64,000 bases of DNA from Semisulcospira habei (GCA_036245525.1 BTPG01000003.1:143340678-143404677); one strand, 5' to 3'. Counted from the stretch's first letter, positions 31,966-41,610 are shown. Notes: a model not told the origin generated them from the letters alone. A program made the numbers and translations.

Positions 31966-32487
31966 ATGAACCAAGACGAATTACTTTTTCTTAATGATAT
32001 CAATGCGGTAGAGAACAAAGACTTAGACTCGAAAAAACAACGCATTCTTTCTGTTATTGTCTCAGGCAAATCAAAGACTTATCTCGGAAAACAATACATG
32101 GTAGAAGACATAGAGTCTCTCACCGCTGACGAACTATTAAAACTTCATGCTAAATATGAAAACCATATTGCTTCACTAATGACACGCGATTTAAGCAGGT
32201 CTCTTATTTACCTATACACAAAAGCTGTTAATCACTTCATACCAATAGACACTGACAGCCTTTCTCATGATCTCGAAAGCAACCCTATAGTTTCTAGTTC
32301 GATTGGCAAATTAGCATGTACCATGTTTTACAAGTTTGGCAATTACCTTGCACCTGCCGTAACTTTGATGGTAACTAGTAGTTATATCGATTTTTCAAAA
32401 ATAAATTTTACTGCAGAAGAAAAAGAAGTATCAAATGGACGAGACGACTCCAGTTTTGACACAGGTTCAAACTGTGACGAAGACTAA
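31966..32487 (+). CDS. 173-aa conserved Polinton protein
   Basis: The ATG at 31966 (MNQDELLFLND) is preferred over an upstream in-frame one because ATTATAAAATG abuts it and copy 2 aligns from here. Features: SLTADELLKLHAKYENHI (about 51-68), MTRDLSRSLIYLYTKAVNHF (70-89), DLESNPIVSSSIGKLACTMF and YKFGNYLAPAVTLMVTSSYIDF. The L...Y..R/H.......DL..S......Y........IP.D...DLE.NP pattern is one I recall from uncharacterised proteins of cnidarian Polinton-like elements. No enzymatic motif. Its last 53 bases overlap the next gene in another frame. Confidence 0.75.
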   Translation: MNQDELLFLNDINAVENKDLDSKKQRILSVIVSGKSKTYLGKQYMVEDIESLTADELLKLHAKYENHIASLMTRDLSRSLIYLYTKAVNHFIPIDTDSLSHDLESNPIVSSSIGKLACTMFYKFGNYLAPAVTLMVTSSYIDFSKINFTAEEKEVSNGRDDSSFDTGSNCDED

Positions 32488-32866
32488 AAGTCCAGGCCGT
32501 GTTGATGCTGGAAAAAGATTAGCTGAATATAATAGGCAAAAAAAATTACAGCTTAAGGCACAAACAGAAAAGACTCATGTAACTGATCCACCGTCAGGAT
32601 CGTCAGGACCTGTGTCAGTACCGTCACACCTTCATGAAAGTGAGAGACAAACAACTAAGTCTGACCCTGACCCCGAACCTCAAACAACAAAATATGTAGT
32701 TGCCGGATTTGTTGTCGGATTTGGTTACGTAGGTTATCAATTATACAAAAAATACAAACCACAGACTCGTACAGTGACCAAAAAATCAGACACTCCAAAA
32801 ACAAAACCAGAAGTCGCCACATTACCAGTAACATCCAAAGCCGTTGACCCATTTTTTATGCAGTAA
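32435..32866 (+). CDS. 143-aa single-pass membrane protein
   Basis: Starts MDETTPVLTQVQ at 32435, overlapping the previous gene. A basic segment (SPGRVDAGKRLAEYNRQKKLQLK) and a low-complexity Ser/Pro/Gln stretch precede one membrane segment, YVVAGFVVGFGYVGYQLY (about 88-105), followed by a Lys-rich tail (KKYKPQTRTVTKK). The same start, membrane segment and tail are kept in copy 2. Probably a small virion or membrane protein; no family name known to me. Confidence 0.7.
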   Translation: MDETTPVLTQVQTVTKTKSPGRVDAGKRLAEYNRQKKLQLKAQTEKTHVTDPPSGSSGPVSVPSHLHESERQTTKSDPDPEPQTTKYVVAGFVVGFGYVGYQLYKKYKPQTRTVTKKSDTPKTKPEVATLPVTSKAVDPFFMQ

Positions 32867-32901
32867 ATAAAAATATTATTTTAATTTTTCTTGCCTAAGA
32901 A

Positions 32902-33132
32902 ATGAACGACTCAAAAAATTTAATGAACCTTGTGTATCACTCTGCCGTAATCAGCGGATTAGCAGTAGCTTATTCTATGCTGGGAAAAAGTCTACTCAAA
33001 ATGAAATCAGCAGACCTCAGTAGACTCGATTTCGAAGACAGCACTAAGCTAATTGTAGTTGTTACAGCGTCGATTGCGACAAAAGACTTTCTTGTCAAGC
33101 AGGGAATTATTCCTGAAAATGTTTCTATGTAA
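32902..33132 (+). CDS. 76-aa small hydrophobic protein
   Basis: MNDSKNLMNLVYHSAVISGLAV... has one hydrophobic segment (about 11-30, AVISGLAVAYSMLGKSLLKM) and a second weaker one (KLIVVVTASIATKDFLV). The homologue in copy 2 (51553-51783) is intact and nearly identical, which supports a real gene despite its size. I recall similar small proteins at this place in cnidarian Polinton-like elements. Function unknown. Confidence 0.72.
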   Translation: MNDSKNLMNLVYHSAVISGLAVAYSMLGKSLLKMKSADLSRLDFEDSTKLIVVVTASIATKDFLVKQGIIPENVSM

Positions 33133-33143
33133 ATAAAAATATT

Positions 33144-33578
33144 ATGGCGACGATAGCTATTATGATAGGAGGTGCTATGGTTAATGCTCTGGCATTTAGT
33201 GGCTCTAATTATCTCTTTTCAAAAATGGGTAGAGAAGAATCTGCAGAAGAATTAAAACGTCATAATGAAGCATCTGAAAAACTTGCTCAAGCCCAGCAAG
33301 ATTATGAAAAGAATAGAATTGAGAAACTTGATTTCATCAATGAAAAACTCAGGCTTGAAGGTCACGCACAGCATACGTTTTCAAATACAGACGAAGCAAT
33401 CCGTGAGTATTTTTTAGTCACGGGTGAAGATATGTCTATCCCAAAACCAAAACTAAGTGACTATTACAAACCAAGCACACAACAAAGAAACGGGGAGATA
33501 ATCTTTGTTCTAGTGGGAATGACATTTGTTTATTTTACAGGAGTTTTCATTGCTAGAAAAAATGGCAGCCGAAAATAA
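33144..33578 (+). CDS. 144-aa membrane protein conserved in Polinton-like elements
   Basis: MATIAIMIGGAMVNALAFSG: an N-terminal hydrophobic segment, then a charged coiled coil (RHNEASEKLAQAQQDYEK, RIEKLDFINEKLRLEG), PKLSDYYKPSTQQRNGE and a C-terminal hydrophobic helix (IIFVLVGMTFVYFTGVFIA). The arrangement GGA..NA.AF.G.NYL...FSDYY.PS..Q..GE is familiar from other Polinton-like elements. The last 17 bases overlap the integrase start. Intact homologue in copy 2 (51793-52230). Confidence 0.75.
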   Translation: MATIAIMIGGAMVNALAFSGSNYLFSKMGREESAEELKRHNEASEKLAQAQQDYEKNRIEKLDFINEKLRLEGHAQHTFSNTDEAIREYFLVTGEDMSIPKPKLSDYYKPSTQQRNGEIIFVLVGMTFVYFTGVFIARKNGSRK

Positions 33579-34593
33579 ACTATCAAAAATATATTACTCT
33601 CCATCAGGCTATTGGAAAGGAGCAACAGCTATTCAGAAATTACATGCCGCTGTGGGCGGAGATATAACACTCAATCAAGTCAAGCAATGGTTACAGAGAC
33701 AGGCAATTTGGCAGATATATTTACCTGCTCCAAGAAAAATAAGACCCCATTTTGAAAACACTACCCCAAATGACACACACCAAATGGACCTCCTGTTCTT
33801 ACCACATGACACAATAAGAAAGAAACGATACAAGTATGCACTGACTGTTGTAGACATTGCTTCAAGGTATAAAGACGCTGAACCCATATCTGACAAAACA
33901 GCTACCACAGTTGCTACAGCATTAACAAAAATATATGGTCGAGGCCCTTTAAGATACCCCAGACTAGTGCAGGTTGATGATGGATCAGAATTCAAAGGTG
34001 CAGTTAATCAGTTATTTGCTAAGCATGGTGTACTGGTCAGACGAGGCATTCCAGGTGTGCACAGATCACAGGCAATTGTTGAAAACTTTAACAAACAGTT
34101 ATCAGAAAGACTTTTCAGTTACCAGTATTCTAAGGAACTCATGCATGACACCCGTAACACGGAGTGGGTTAAGAGATTACCACATGTGATAAAAGCAATG
34201 AATAATGAAGGACACCCTAAGCCTGCTGATGCTATTAAATTGAAAACAATTGCAGAGCCAAAAAAAGGGCCAACCCCACCTCCAGACACAAGTTTATTTA
34301 CCAAACAGGTGAGATATTTATATCAACCAGGGGAGGCTGAGAACGACGACAGACGCAGGGCGACAGACCCCATCTGGTCAACATCTGTTCATAATATAAA
34401 AAAAATAATCCCTGGTCCAGACGCAACAATATATTATCTGTATGAGCCTGCGCCTCAGAGGGCATTTGTCAGAAGAATTACAGATTATTCCCCCAGACAC
34501 CGTTACGCATTTTTAATCATTTCATCAACTAACTCATTGATTAGTTCATCAACCAGTTCGTCAGCTATTTTTTCAGATAACTTGAGTCTGTAA
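33562..34593 (+). CDS. INT: Polinton integrase (retroviral-type, rve)
   Basis: 343 aa from the ATG at 33562 (MAAENKLSKIYYSPSGYW). An N-terminal region (AIQKLHAAVG...VKQWLQRQAIWQIYLPAP) precedes the catalytic core. The acidic triad is visible: HQMDLLFLPHD (D at about 76), QVDDGSEFKGAV (D at about 139) and HRSQAIVENFNKQL (E at about 174), with the usual ~35-residue spacing between the last two. The C-terminal part (TSLFTKQVRYLYQPGE, WSTSVHNIKKII) is chromodomain-like in position but I see no clear fold signature. It catalyses element insertion with a 6-bp stagger, matching the TGCTAT duplication. The gene overlaps the POLB 3' end by 91 bases on the opposite strand, so its last ~30 residues (SST/NSLIS-rich) are antisense to the POLB tail. 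Confidence 0.92.
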   Translation: MAAENKLSKIYYSPSGYWKGATAIQKLHAAVGGDITLNQVKQWLQRQAIWQIYLPAPRKIRPHFENTTPNDTHQMDLLFLPHDTIRKKRYKYALTVVDIASRYKDAEPISDKTATTVATALTKIYGRGPLRYPRLVQVDDGSEFKGAVNQLFAKHGVLVRRGIPGVHRSQAIVENFNKQLSERLFSYQYSKELMHDTRNTEWVKRLPHVIKAMNNEGHPKPADAIKLKTIAEPKKGPTPPPDTSLFTKQVRYLYQPGEAENDDRRRATDPIWSTSVHNIKKIIPGPDATIYYLYEPAPQRAFVRRITDYSPRHRYAFLIISSTNSLISSSTSSSAIFSDNLSL

Positions 34594-37500
34594 TGACCTG
34601 GTGCATAAGCTTTTTCCTTACTGAAAAACACTCGTTTCGTGTCCCCTACTGCTAGAGACTTCTTATGTGTTTGGATCATTTCAATATTGTGTCTATTTGA
34701 CCTCAGTGTTTTGTTTGGATAATCAGGCATCAGTTCTCCATCTAATACTTGCTTATAATGTTCATGTCGAATGTCTTTATTTTTTATTGCTGTTTTCTTG
34801 ATACCTTTGGCTTTGGATTGACTTCCCTTTTGATGCAGTATAGAATACATTTTTGATCTCAGTCCAACATACTCAACTATAGGCACACCATTTAGTTCAT
34901 CCTTAAACTTTCCAGGCACTTTCTTGTTTTGTGTGCTAAACAGTGGATGGTCTTTAGGGTAATCAGACGTGTCATACATGTGTAGTTCTGTTTTCATGTC
35001 TTCATAAAAGTCTTCAGTACATACGTCTATGATCATAGAGTCAGTGTCAGTGTATAGCAGACGACACTCAGGATACTTTGGTTTGAAGTAATCATAATAA
35101 AATTCAAGCATCAACAGTTTTGACAATTCAAGAATTGCCATACCAATAAATACTGGCTTGTCTAGTTTAACAATCTTTTTTTTGAGTGACACTGCATACA
35201 ATGATGAATGAAATTCTTTATACCCTGTGTACTGGGGCTTACCTGTAAGTTTAATTGCACCTGATTCAGTTGTGACTAGTCTCACATCTTTTCTGTGATG
35301 AGGATTTTCCATTGTCTTACCAAAACAGGCATTGTTCATAAGCTTAAAGAAGTCTTTGTCAAATGCAGTGTTGCCGTCTCTGGCACGCAATGTGGTGTTC
35401 TTCATTATGTAATCTTTCATGAAAGCACTCTGATCAAATTGAATTCCTCTGTGAACTTTTTTTAGTACTAACCCGTGTCTGATGTAAAACTGCAACAAGC
35501 GGTAGTGGCAAACGTAATTGAATTTGTCATTTAAATTTGGTACAAGTTTGGTGTCTTCTTTTTTCCCTGTCAAACTCATTTTCTCAACTGCTAATGGATA
35601 ATCATTGTGGTAATCATGTAGGTGGTGTGGGTACTCCAGGTCTACTTCAAAGATCCAACCCTTTTCATCATTTTGACCTCGATCCATAATATATTTTGTT
35701 AATTTTTTTATACCATACTGTGACAAATCATACAAACAAAAGTTTTTTAATGGTAATAATTCACACATCGCGAATCCGTACAAATTGTTAGCGTCCACGT
35801 ACGTAATAAATGACCTTGGCTTTGAGGGGTCAAAGTCATCAAGATATTTATTATTTGCCTTGGCATAATTGTTTGCTGCTAGACTAATCCCTCCCCTCAA
35901 TCCACGTTCCACCATTTCACCCATCGTACGATCAGACAACAGGTCTATAAATATCTTACTGGATTTCAAAAATGCATCCCATGTCATGCCAGGACTAGTG
36001 ATGTAACAAGCAGGGTCAAGCTTGTAGTGTAACAAACCCTTTTCACGGTAACTTTCAAATACGTCTGCTAGCAAGCAAACATCAGCTTTCAAGTACTGGT
36101 CATGATAGTCACCAATTGTTTGACATCCTAACTTCCCCCATGCATCAAGTGCGTGTTGATATTCAGAGTCAGAAATACCTTTGCCAGTTAGTGTAGAATA
36201 AAATTTCTCTTTTGGTGGCAGTCTTGTTTCTTCAAACACAACCCAGTCACTGATGTACTCATATGGATAAACACCTTTTTTAATCAAGTCCGGCTCAAAA
36301 TATTTACTTGTTATTGGATACTCAGTCAGTCCTTCTGCTAGACTAGCCAACCCTAAAGACAGATGTTGCATGGAGTCATAAAATGCTAATTTATCTAACC
36401 TAAAAGTCAAGTATTTTTCAGTTGTCTGGGCAATGCAACTAATTTTTCTGTAAGACTCATCAACAGCCTGCATGATGATGTGTGAATCATATCCCTTCAG
36501 ATTGTGGAAAAAGATTGGTAACTTATGTCTTAGGATCTATTTTTAATTTCAAGTTACAATCACCATGTGCAGCACCTCTGTAACATCCAGTTATGTGATC
36601 GTGGTCACGAACTTTATCACCCCCCAGAGGCTGTTCACAAATCCAACACGTCTCTGCTGTATCAAATTTTAGTTTGTCTTCTTCTGTCATCACTAAAGGC
36701 ATCTGACATGTTGTGAGATACTGTACTACCTGACTATACAGATGTCTCATTTCTGTTAAAAACAGACATGCTGCATTTTCACCTCTGTAGATAACAGGCT
36801 CTGAATGAAGACCGTCTGACCTAACAATAATGTATCCAAAAGAACACACCACTTGGTCACTCAATTTTATAGTCTTTGGTAATGACTCTGGAATTGGACC
36901 TTCATATGGAACGACGAGTGATTCAAAATCTGCGTATACTACAAACGGCAGCTTTTGTTGATTCCCATAGTTTTTAAAATACACTTGACTACCAGACTCT
37001 GGATACTTAAGTACAGTTTGTATGTCATCAGCTGACCTACAATGTAGAATGTGTTTATGTGCCACTGCAATAGAGGAGAATCTTTGTAAACATCTCTTAC
37101 ACACTTCCTGTTTACCATTATGTTTTGATACATGATTATGAATTAGACGTGACATATTTCTGATAATTGTGTAGTGAAAGTTATCACCAGAGCTTATTAG
37201 CAACATATCAACATGTTTATCTTCTGACTGTCCATAGGTTGGGGCAATTGGAGATACTCTAATTGGCTGTAACTTATTCTCAGATTGATTATCCCATACA
37301 AACACATTCACAGATATACCAGGATTTAGTTTTTCAAACAAGTCTATGTCCTCTATTTTAACAGGGAACTCAATGCCACTGAAGTTGAGTTCGTTTATAA
37401 AATTAATATAGTTAGATACACGTTCAGGTTTTGTTTTTACAAAATGAAGTTTAGAAAGCACACACCACATGAAACATAAATTATCATTGTTCTGAATATT

Positions 37501-37926
37501 GACGACAGCCTTTTTTTTTGCAACCTCAGTTGGAAGTGGTATCCATGATTTGCCTAAAATAGGATGATATCTTGACTGCTTTAGTTGTAGTTCATGTACA
37601 AGGCCTTCATGCCAGCCAGACCCTTGCATTTCTGCTCTGTCAATTGCTTCATGGAAGTCTGGTAACAATCTTTCTCTAAACACTTTCTCTAGTTCTCTTC
37701 TCGAATTAACTGTGTGCTGCCTTGTCGAGATATACGTTACAATAACTTTACCAACATCTCTGACAAATTCTATTTTTGCAACAATCTGAATCTTTACACT
37801 ATCAGAAAGAAGGTTATTTTGTATGACTAAAAAAGATCTTTCTATTGATTCATAGACATTGTAAATATTATATATAGGTAAGTCAGTTGTGTGAAACACG
37901 TTTCTTAATCTTTGACGGTTGTCCAT
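34503..37926 (-). pseudogene. POLB: protein-primed family B DNA polymerase, one frameshift
   Basis: Two frames joined at a 2-base deletion near 36528. First frame (37926-36523, 467 aa): NNDNLCFMWCVL (about 147), a C2H2-like CKRCLQRF...HKHILHC (274-294), the 3'-5' exonuclease motif I VVYADFESL (about 332) and an HNH-like CWICEQPLGG...RDHDHITG...CN (426-457). Second frame (to 34503, 656 aa, the track start being arbitrary): exonuclease motif III YLKADVCLLADVF, polymerase motif A YVDANNLYG, motif B KLMNNACFGKTMEN, motif C YTDTDS and GLRSKMYSI, ending in DELVDELINELVDE repeats. Motif II (HNLKGYDSH) lies just past the break. Copy 2 reads through at this point, so the shift is specific to copy 1. 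It is the only break I see in the element, and a sequencing error cannot be excluded. Confidence 0.93.
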
Positions 37927-38018
37927 CTTTTTTATTTGTCCGACAAAAAAATAAATAGAAAATTATATAATGAAAATGGCACTTTATTGACTAAAATCTA
38001 TATAATAGACAAAATTAA

Positions 38019-38414
38019 TCACCAACTAATAAGCCACTTCATTGATATGTCTTCTGTGGTATCATTTTCAAGCTTTTGCATGTGTAATATCGTTTTACTG
38101 ACAGTAATAAATTTAACATTTTTATTTTCTTTTTTTATTTGATAGTATATGTTTAAACACATAATCTTAAACCAGTCAGATTTAGCATCATAAACTAAAA
38201 AATTTGCTGTCCTATTATTATAAAGTGGAAAAGTATTAGAATATCCAAGATAAAAACTATATGTCATGTACATCTTCATCGGTGATGGGAGTTCTGAAAA
38301 AGGGCGTCTAACTTGTGTTTTTAAGTCACTAATAAGCATAAAATCCCTGAAACTCGATGTAATATCCATGAATTTACCAATAGGCCAATTTTGATCCTCT
38401 TGTCCGTCCATCAT
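38019..38414 (-). CDS. 131-aa variable Polinton protein
   Basis: MMDGQEDQNWPIGKFMDITSSF... lies between POLB and the ATPase on the minus strand and is preceded by CTATAAAAAATG. No motif recognised. The copy 2 gene at the same position (56737-57018) shares only scattered residues (MADGQ..., ITDCFRD/ITSSFRD, P..R...P..-Y-SY/LSY), although the genes on either side are very similar. So this is a positionally conserved, fast-changing gene. Confidence 0.6.
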   Translation of the reverse strand: MMDGQEDQNWPIGKFMDITSSFRDFMLISDLKTQVRRPFSELPSPMKMYMTYSFYLGYSNTFPLYNNRTANFLVYDAKSDWFKIMCLNIYYQIKKENKNVKFITVSKTILHMQKLENDTTEDISMKWLISW

Positions 38415-38441
38415 TTTTTATAGACAAACCAAAAAGATAAA

Positions 38442-39047
38442 TTAATTTACTAACCCATACCCTGTGGGCTGATCTGTCTTTAAAATGAGCTTTAGATGCT
38501 TAGTTGATTTCAGTTTATTTTTTACATCATCCCGTTCTTGCTTATTTGGGATGACATCATTTTCTCTGAGACAGTCTTCAAAGCTGTCACGGTCCTTACA
38601 GTAAAACAAACAGATAAACTTTAACTGTTCTCGAAAATCTTTCAGTACAGCATTATATTTCTGAGTGAGAATCCATACACTGATGTTTGCATGTCTGCCA
38701 CTGAAGGCAAGTTCTGCTAATATGTTTCTCTTTTTGACAATGTCTTTTTCTGCAGAACAGTCATCAACTATGAACAATGTTGGCTGTCCTTCAAATTGCT
38801 TGTAAAAATATAGCAGGTAATCATTCAGTTTTTTCTCAGGGTCGACTAAGTATATGTTGTTGTCAGTCCAAATGAATGAACGGTTGTGATAAGCTTTGTT
38901 GTGTTTGATTGTTGGACAAAATATTACAATGTTTTCGAAATGATGAAGGTATCTTGTTTGTAAGAGGTTAAGAACAAATTCAGTCTTCCCACACGAAGTG
39001 GCGCCACAAAATAGGCCGCAATGTGAATCGTGCGTCATTAAGTCCAT
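38442..39047 (-). CDS. ATP: A32/FtsK-like packaging ATPase
   Basis: 201 aa from the ATG at 39047 (MDLMTHDSHCGLFCG). Walker A GATSCGKT at residues 15-22, Walker B LFIVDDC at 91-97, and a downstream SVWILTQKYNAV that fits the sensor segment (Thr/Gln) of FtsK-HerA ATPases. Family members pump DNA into capsids. Length and position are usual for Polintons. Preceded by TTTTTAAAATG on the minus strand. The copy 2 homologue is broken by one frameshift in a T run. Confidence 0.88.
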   Translation of the reverse strand: MDLMTHDSHCGLFCGATSCGKTEFVLNLLQTRYLHHFENIVIFCPTIKHNKAYHNRSFIWTDNNIYLVDPEKKLNDYLLYFYKQFEGQPTLFIVDDCSAEKDIVKKRNILAELAFSGRHANISVWILTQKYNAVLKDFREQLKFICLFYCKDRDSFEDCLRENDVIPNKQERDDVKNKLKSTKHLKLILKTDQPTGYGLVN

Positions 39048-39549
39048 TTTAAAAACACAATATAATCTGTTTGTACAAAAACACTATGCTTGCCTTTCTG
39101 GTTATAAAAGGGGTTTCAAACTAACCACTCACACCGCAAGCCTTATAATAATGACTACGAAAAGCTTGTCTGGTTTTATTTTCTCCCTACTTGGACGTCA
39201 GTGACGGTGTGCGGTCTGTGATTTTAGACCTTACACCCAGAAGCTGCAAGGTCTAAAATCACAGATAGGTCCGCCATTATCATGTTGGTTGGGTAAACAG
39301 CACGCAACACAAATGTCCGTGATCTGGTTTCAATTTAAATGCATAACAGGACAAGGCAATGTCTGTGATCTGGTTCAAACTAACAACTCACTCCCCGATT
39401 TTCTCCTCGAGTGATCTAAAACACTTGTAAAACATGGTGGGGTGTATACTAAATTGAATAATTGAGGTCTCTCCCGGGATTAAAGTTGTGGGTTTCAATT
39501 TAAAGGCATCACGCGACAGGGTAATAAATAACTGTATGAAAGGCTGATT
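39048..39549. other. right spacer of Polinton with hairpin
   Basis: It carries a perfect 18-bp inverted repeat (39215-39232 and 39248-39265; arm TCTGTGATTTTAGACCTT) with a 15-nt loop, and the words TGTCCGTGATCTGGTT and TGTCTGTGATCTGGTT repeated about 50 bases apart (39313-39374). From 39397 it begins to match the left end in inverted form. No supported gene. Confidence 0.6.
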
Positions 39550-40012
39550 GTCACCCACTGGAGCGAAAACAGGAAACCGTTTCACAACCAATTTTCAAGC
39601 CCAACTTTCTGGTTGTGGAATAGATGCAATCTTGTAAACTCACACGACTACACAACAGCTGTCTCTACCTACAGGTTATGACGGCAATAACTGCACCCAA
39701 CAGGAATCCGGTTTCATCACGCGACAGTCTTGAGCACAAAGGCCGATTGTTCAACAGCGCAATGTCCGTGTGCGTAGCAGCAGTCACGATGTGTGAAGTG
39801 AAAACTTTTCACAGATAAATTTTCCTCCACACAATTTTTCACGTTGGACGTTTCATTTACGAACGACGTGGTGTTCCACATTTTGGAAATAACCTATATT
39901 AGAGATTTGTTCTATATTTTTGGTTTGCCCCAGAGTAAGAAAAATGACATAGTGGTTTAGTGACATACATTGAAGCGTTGACACAAAAAGGAATGCTAAT
40001 TTGTTTTGTGTG

Positions 40013-40069
<57 letters not shown>

Positions 40070-40387
40070 TATTTGGGCACAGAGGACTATTGTTTACTAT
40101 GGTGGTATGAACAGGAAGTAGACACTATTTCTCAGGAAGGCCAACTCTGACAGCATTGAGTGGTGGGGTGTGGGGGTGTGTGTGTGTGGGGGGGTGGGTG
40201 GGTGGTGTGTATTTCTCGGGAAGATATTTTAACTAGCCTTTTGTTTCCAAGGGGTTGGGGGACCTGACTGGGCAGATAAATCTGTTAAATGAATTTGGTC
40301 AAGTGCGTTTGTTTATTTACGGAAAGGATTAAATAAATCAATTGTTTCTGAAATGGGTGGGGTTGTATTCTCCTATATTGTATCTCT
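39550..40387. repeat. Polinton right terminal inverted repeat
   Basis: Inverted match of 24419-25258, including the GA microsatellite at 40016-40066. It ends CCTATATTGTATCTCT directly before the second TGCTAT. Confidence 0.92.
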
Positions 40388-40393
40388 TGCTAT
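40388..40393. repeat. Polinton target duplication TGCTAT, right
   Basis: Second copy of the 6-bp duplication; after it the Gypsy LTR resumes with GAGTGTATGAG as in the 3' LTR. Confidence 0.92.
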
Positions 40394-40611
40394 GAGTGTA
40401 TGAGAATAAGTTAAACAGAGGGCAAAGAGAGATAACCGTGTGGCCTTTGTCCTTGTTTGTAAGCGCGTGTGTGGTGGATGAAAGAGTCTAGTAAACAGAT
40501 AGAACACCCACCTTTATACAGATTGGCAGAAAGCCCATGCACACACTCATTCCATAAACGTTTATATGTAACAATTTAGTTCAGTAGTACACTAAAAACA
40601 CCGTCGTTACA
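40394..40611 (+). repeat. Gypsy 5' LTR, second part
   Basis: Continues the LTR after the Polinton and matches 45698-45824 plus 46217-46300 of the 3' LTR. It ends CCGTCGTTACA. Just downstream TTTGGTGACCC is the likely primer-binding site; I do not assign the tRNA. Confidence 0.88.
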
Positions 40612-41610
40612 TTTGGTGACCCTAGACTTTCTGTGTTAACATTAGGTCATACATATTCATATTTAGTGAGGGCACCACTAGTTATAGATTTATATCGGTA
40701 GACTAGTGGGCTTATTTTTTTTTTTAATTTTGTTATAGTGTATGACTGGGATGTGGTGTTTTGTGTGATATTTGCCGTCTCCAGTTTAACGGCTGTGTCT
40801 GTGTACAGTTTCTGGGCACTAAGGATTTAGCTCTTTTTCTGTCTTGGGGGTTCCTATTCTCTTCTTCGGCTATATTCTTCTGTTAGGGAATTGTATTTGT
40901 TTTACTAGTTCTTTGCTGTTGTAGGGTCCTATCCTTTATGCGTGTGTCTGGGGGTATGTTCTCTTTGCCCTTATTTTAAGTAGATTATCGTGTTGGGATT
41001 TCAGCCTCATTTGATTTCATTTATTTTGTTTATTATTTGATTTGTGTTTTTGATCTATTTTTTTTTTGTCTATGTATGTGGTCATAATTGTTTCATTTTT
41101 GTTTGAGACTTTGATAATTTGATTGGGTTTATTTCCCTTTCGCCGTGCATTTGGTATTTAGTATTAGCGATTATAGTGTTTGAGGTGTTTGACATAATTT
41201 TTATTTTATTTTTCTTTAAACATATATTTAGATTAAAACTTTTCACTTAGTAACTTCCTTTTTCGCTGTACATTTCTTGGCTTCTATCAACTAAAGTTGA
41301 CGTTCTTCAGCATATATTGATATAGTGTGTTCTATTTGGTATAAAATTGGTCACTGCATTATTTATAGACATATTGAGTATACTTTTAAGACTTTACTGT
41401 TTTCATTATAACTCTGACTGTGCATTGTCCTGTAAATTTACTTTCGGAGAAACTTCATTGTTTCATAGGGTTTATAGAACAATTGTGATTAATTGCATTT
41501 TGCCCTTTCGTTGTTGATACTTTAGTACTTTATTGATTTCCTGTTTAGACATTTTGATATTTTTATAGTACATTTTTTTTTTGGTTTGTTGATTTACATT
41601 GCACTTAGCC
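40612..41610 (+). other. Gypsy leader, T-rich, non-coding
   Basis: About 1 kb between the 5' LTR and gag with no supported ORF. Strongly T-rich on the plus strand. Confidence 0.7.

Larger units (their letters stand above)
24419..40387. mobile_element. complete Polinton/Maverick element (copy 1)
   Basis: 15,969 bp, beginning AGAGATACAATATAGG and ending with its inverse, CCTATATTGTATCTCT. It has ~840-bp terminal inverted repeats and a 6-bp target duplication (TGCTAT). The AG...CT ends, the duplication length, the size and the POLB/INT/ATPase set are all standard for Polintons. Fourteen genes are arranged in blocks on both strands with very short spacers. All reading frames appear open except one frameshift in POLB. 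Polintons integrate through their own integrase, and their capsid genes suggest a viral stage (adintovirus-like); whether this family forms particles is not shown here. Confidence 0.95.

Noticed and set aside
39388..39591. 67-aa minus-strand ORF in the right end of the Polinton
   Set aside because: It lies over the start of the terminal repeat. The left repeat does not keep the frame and no motif is visible.
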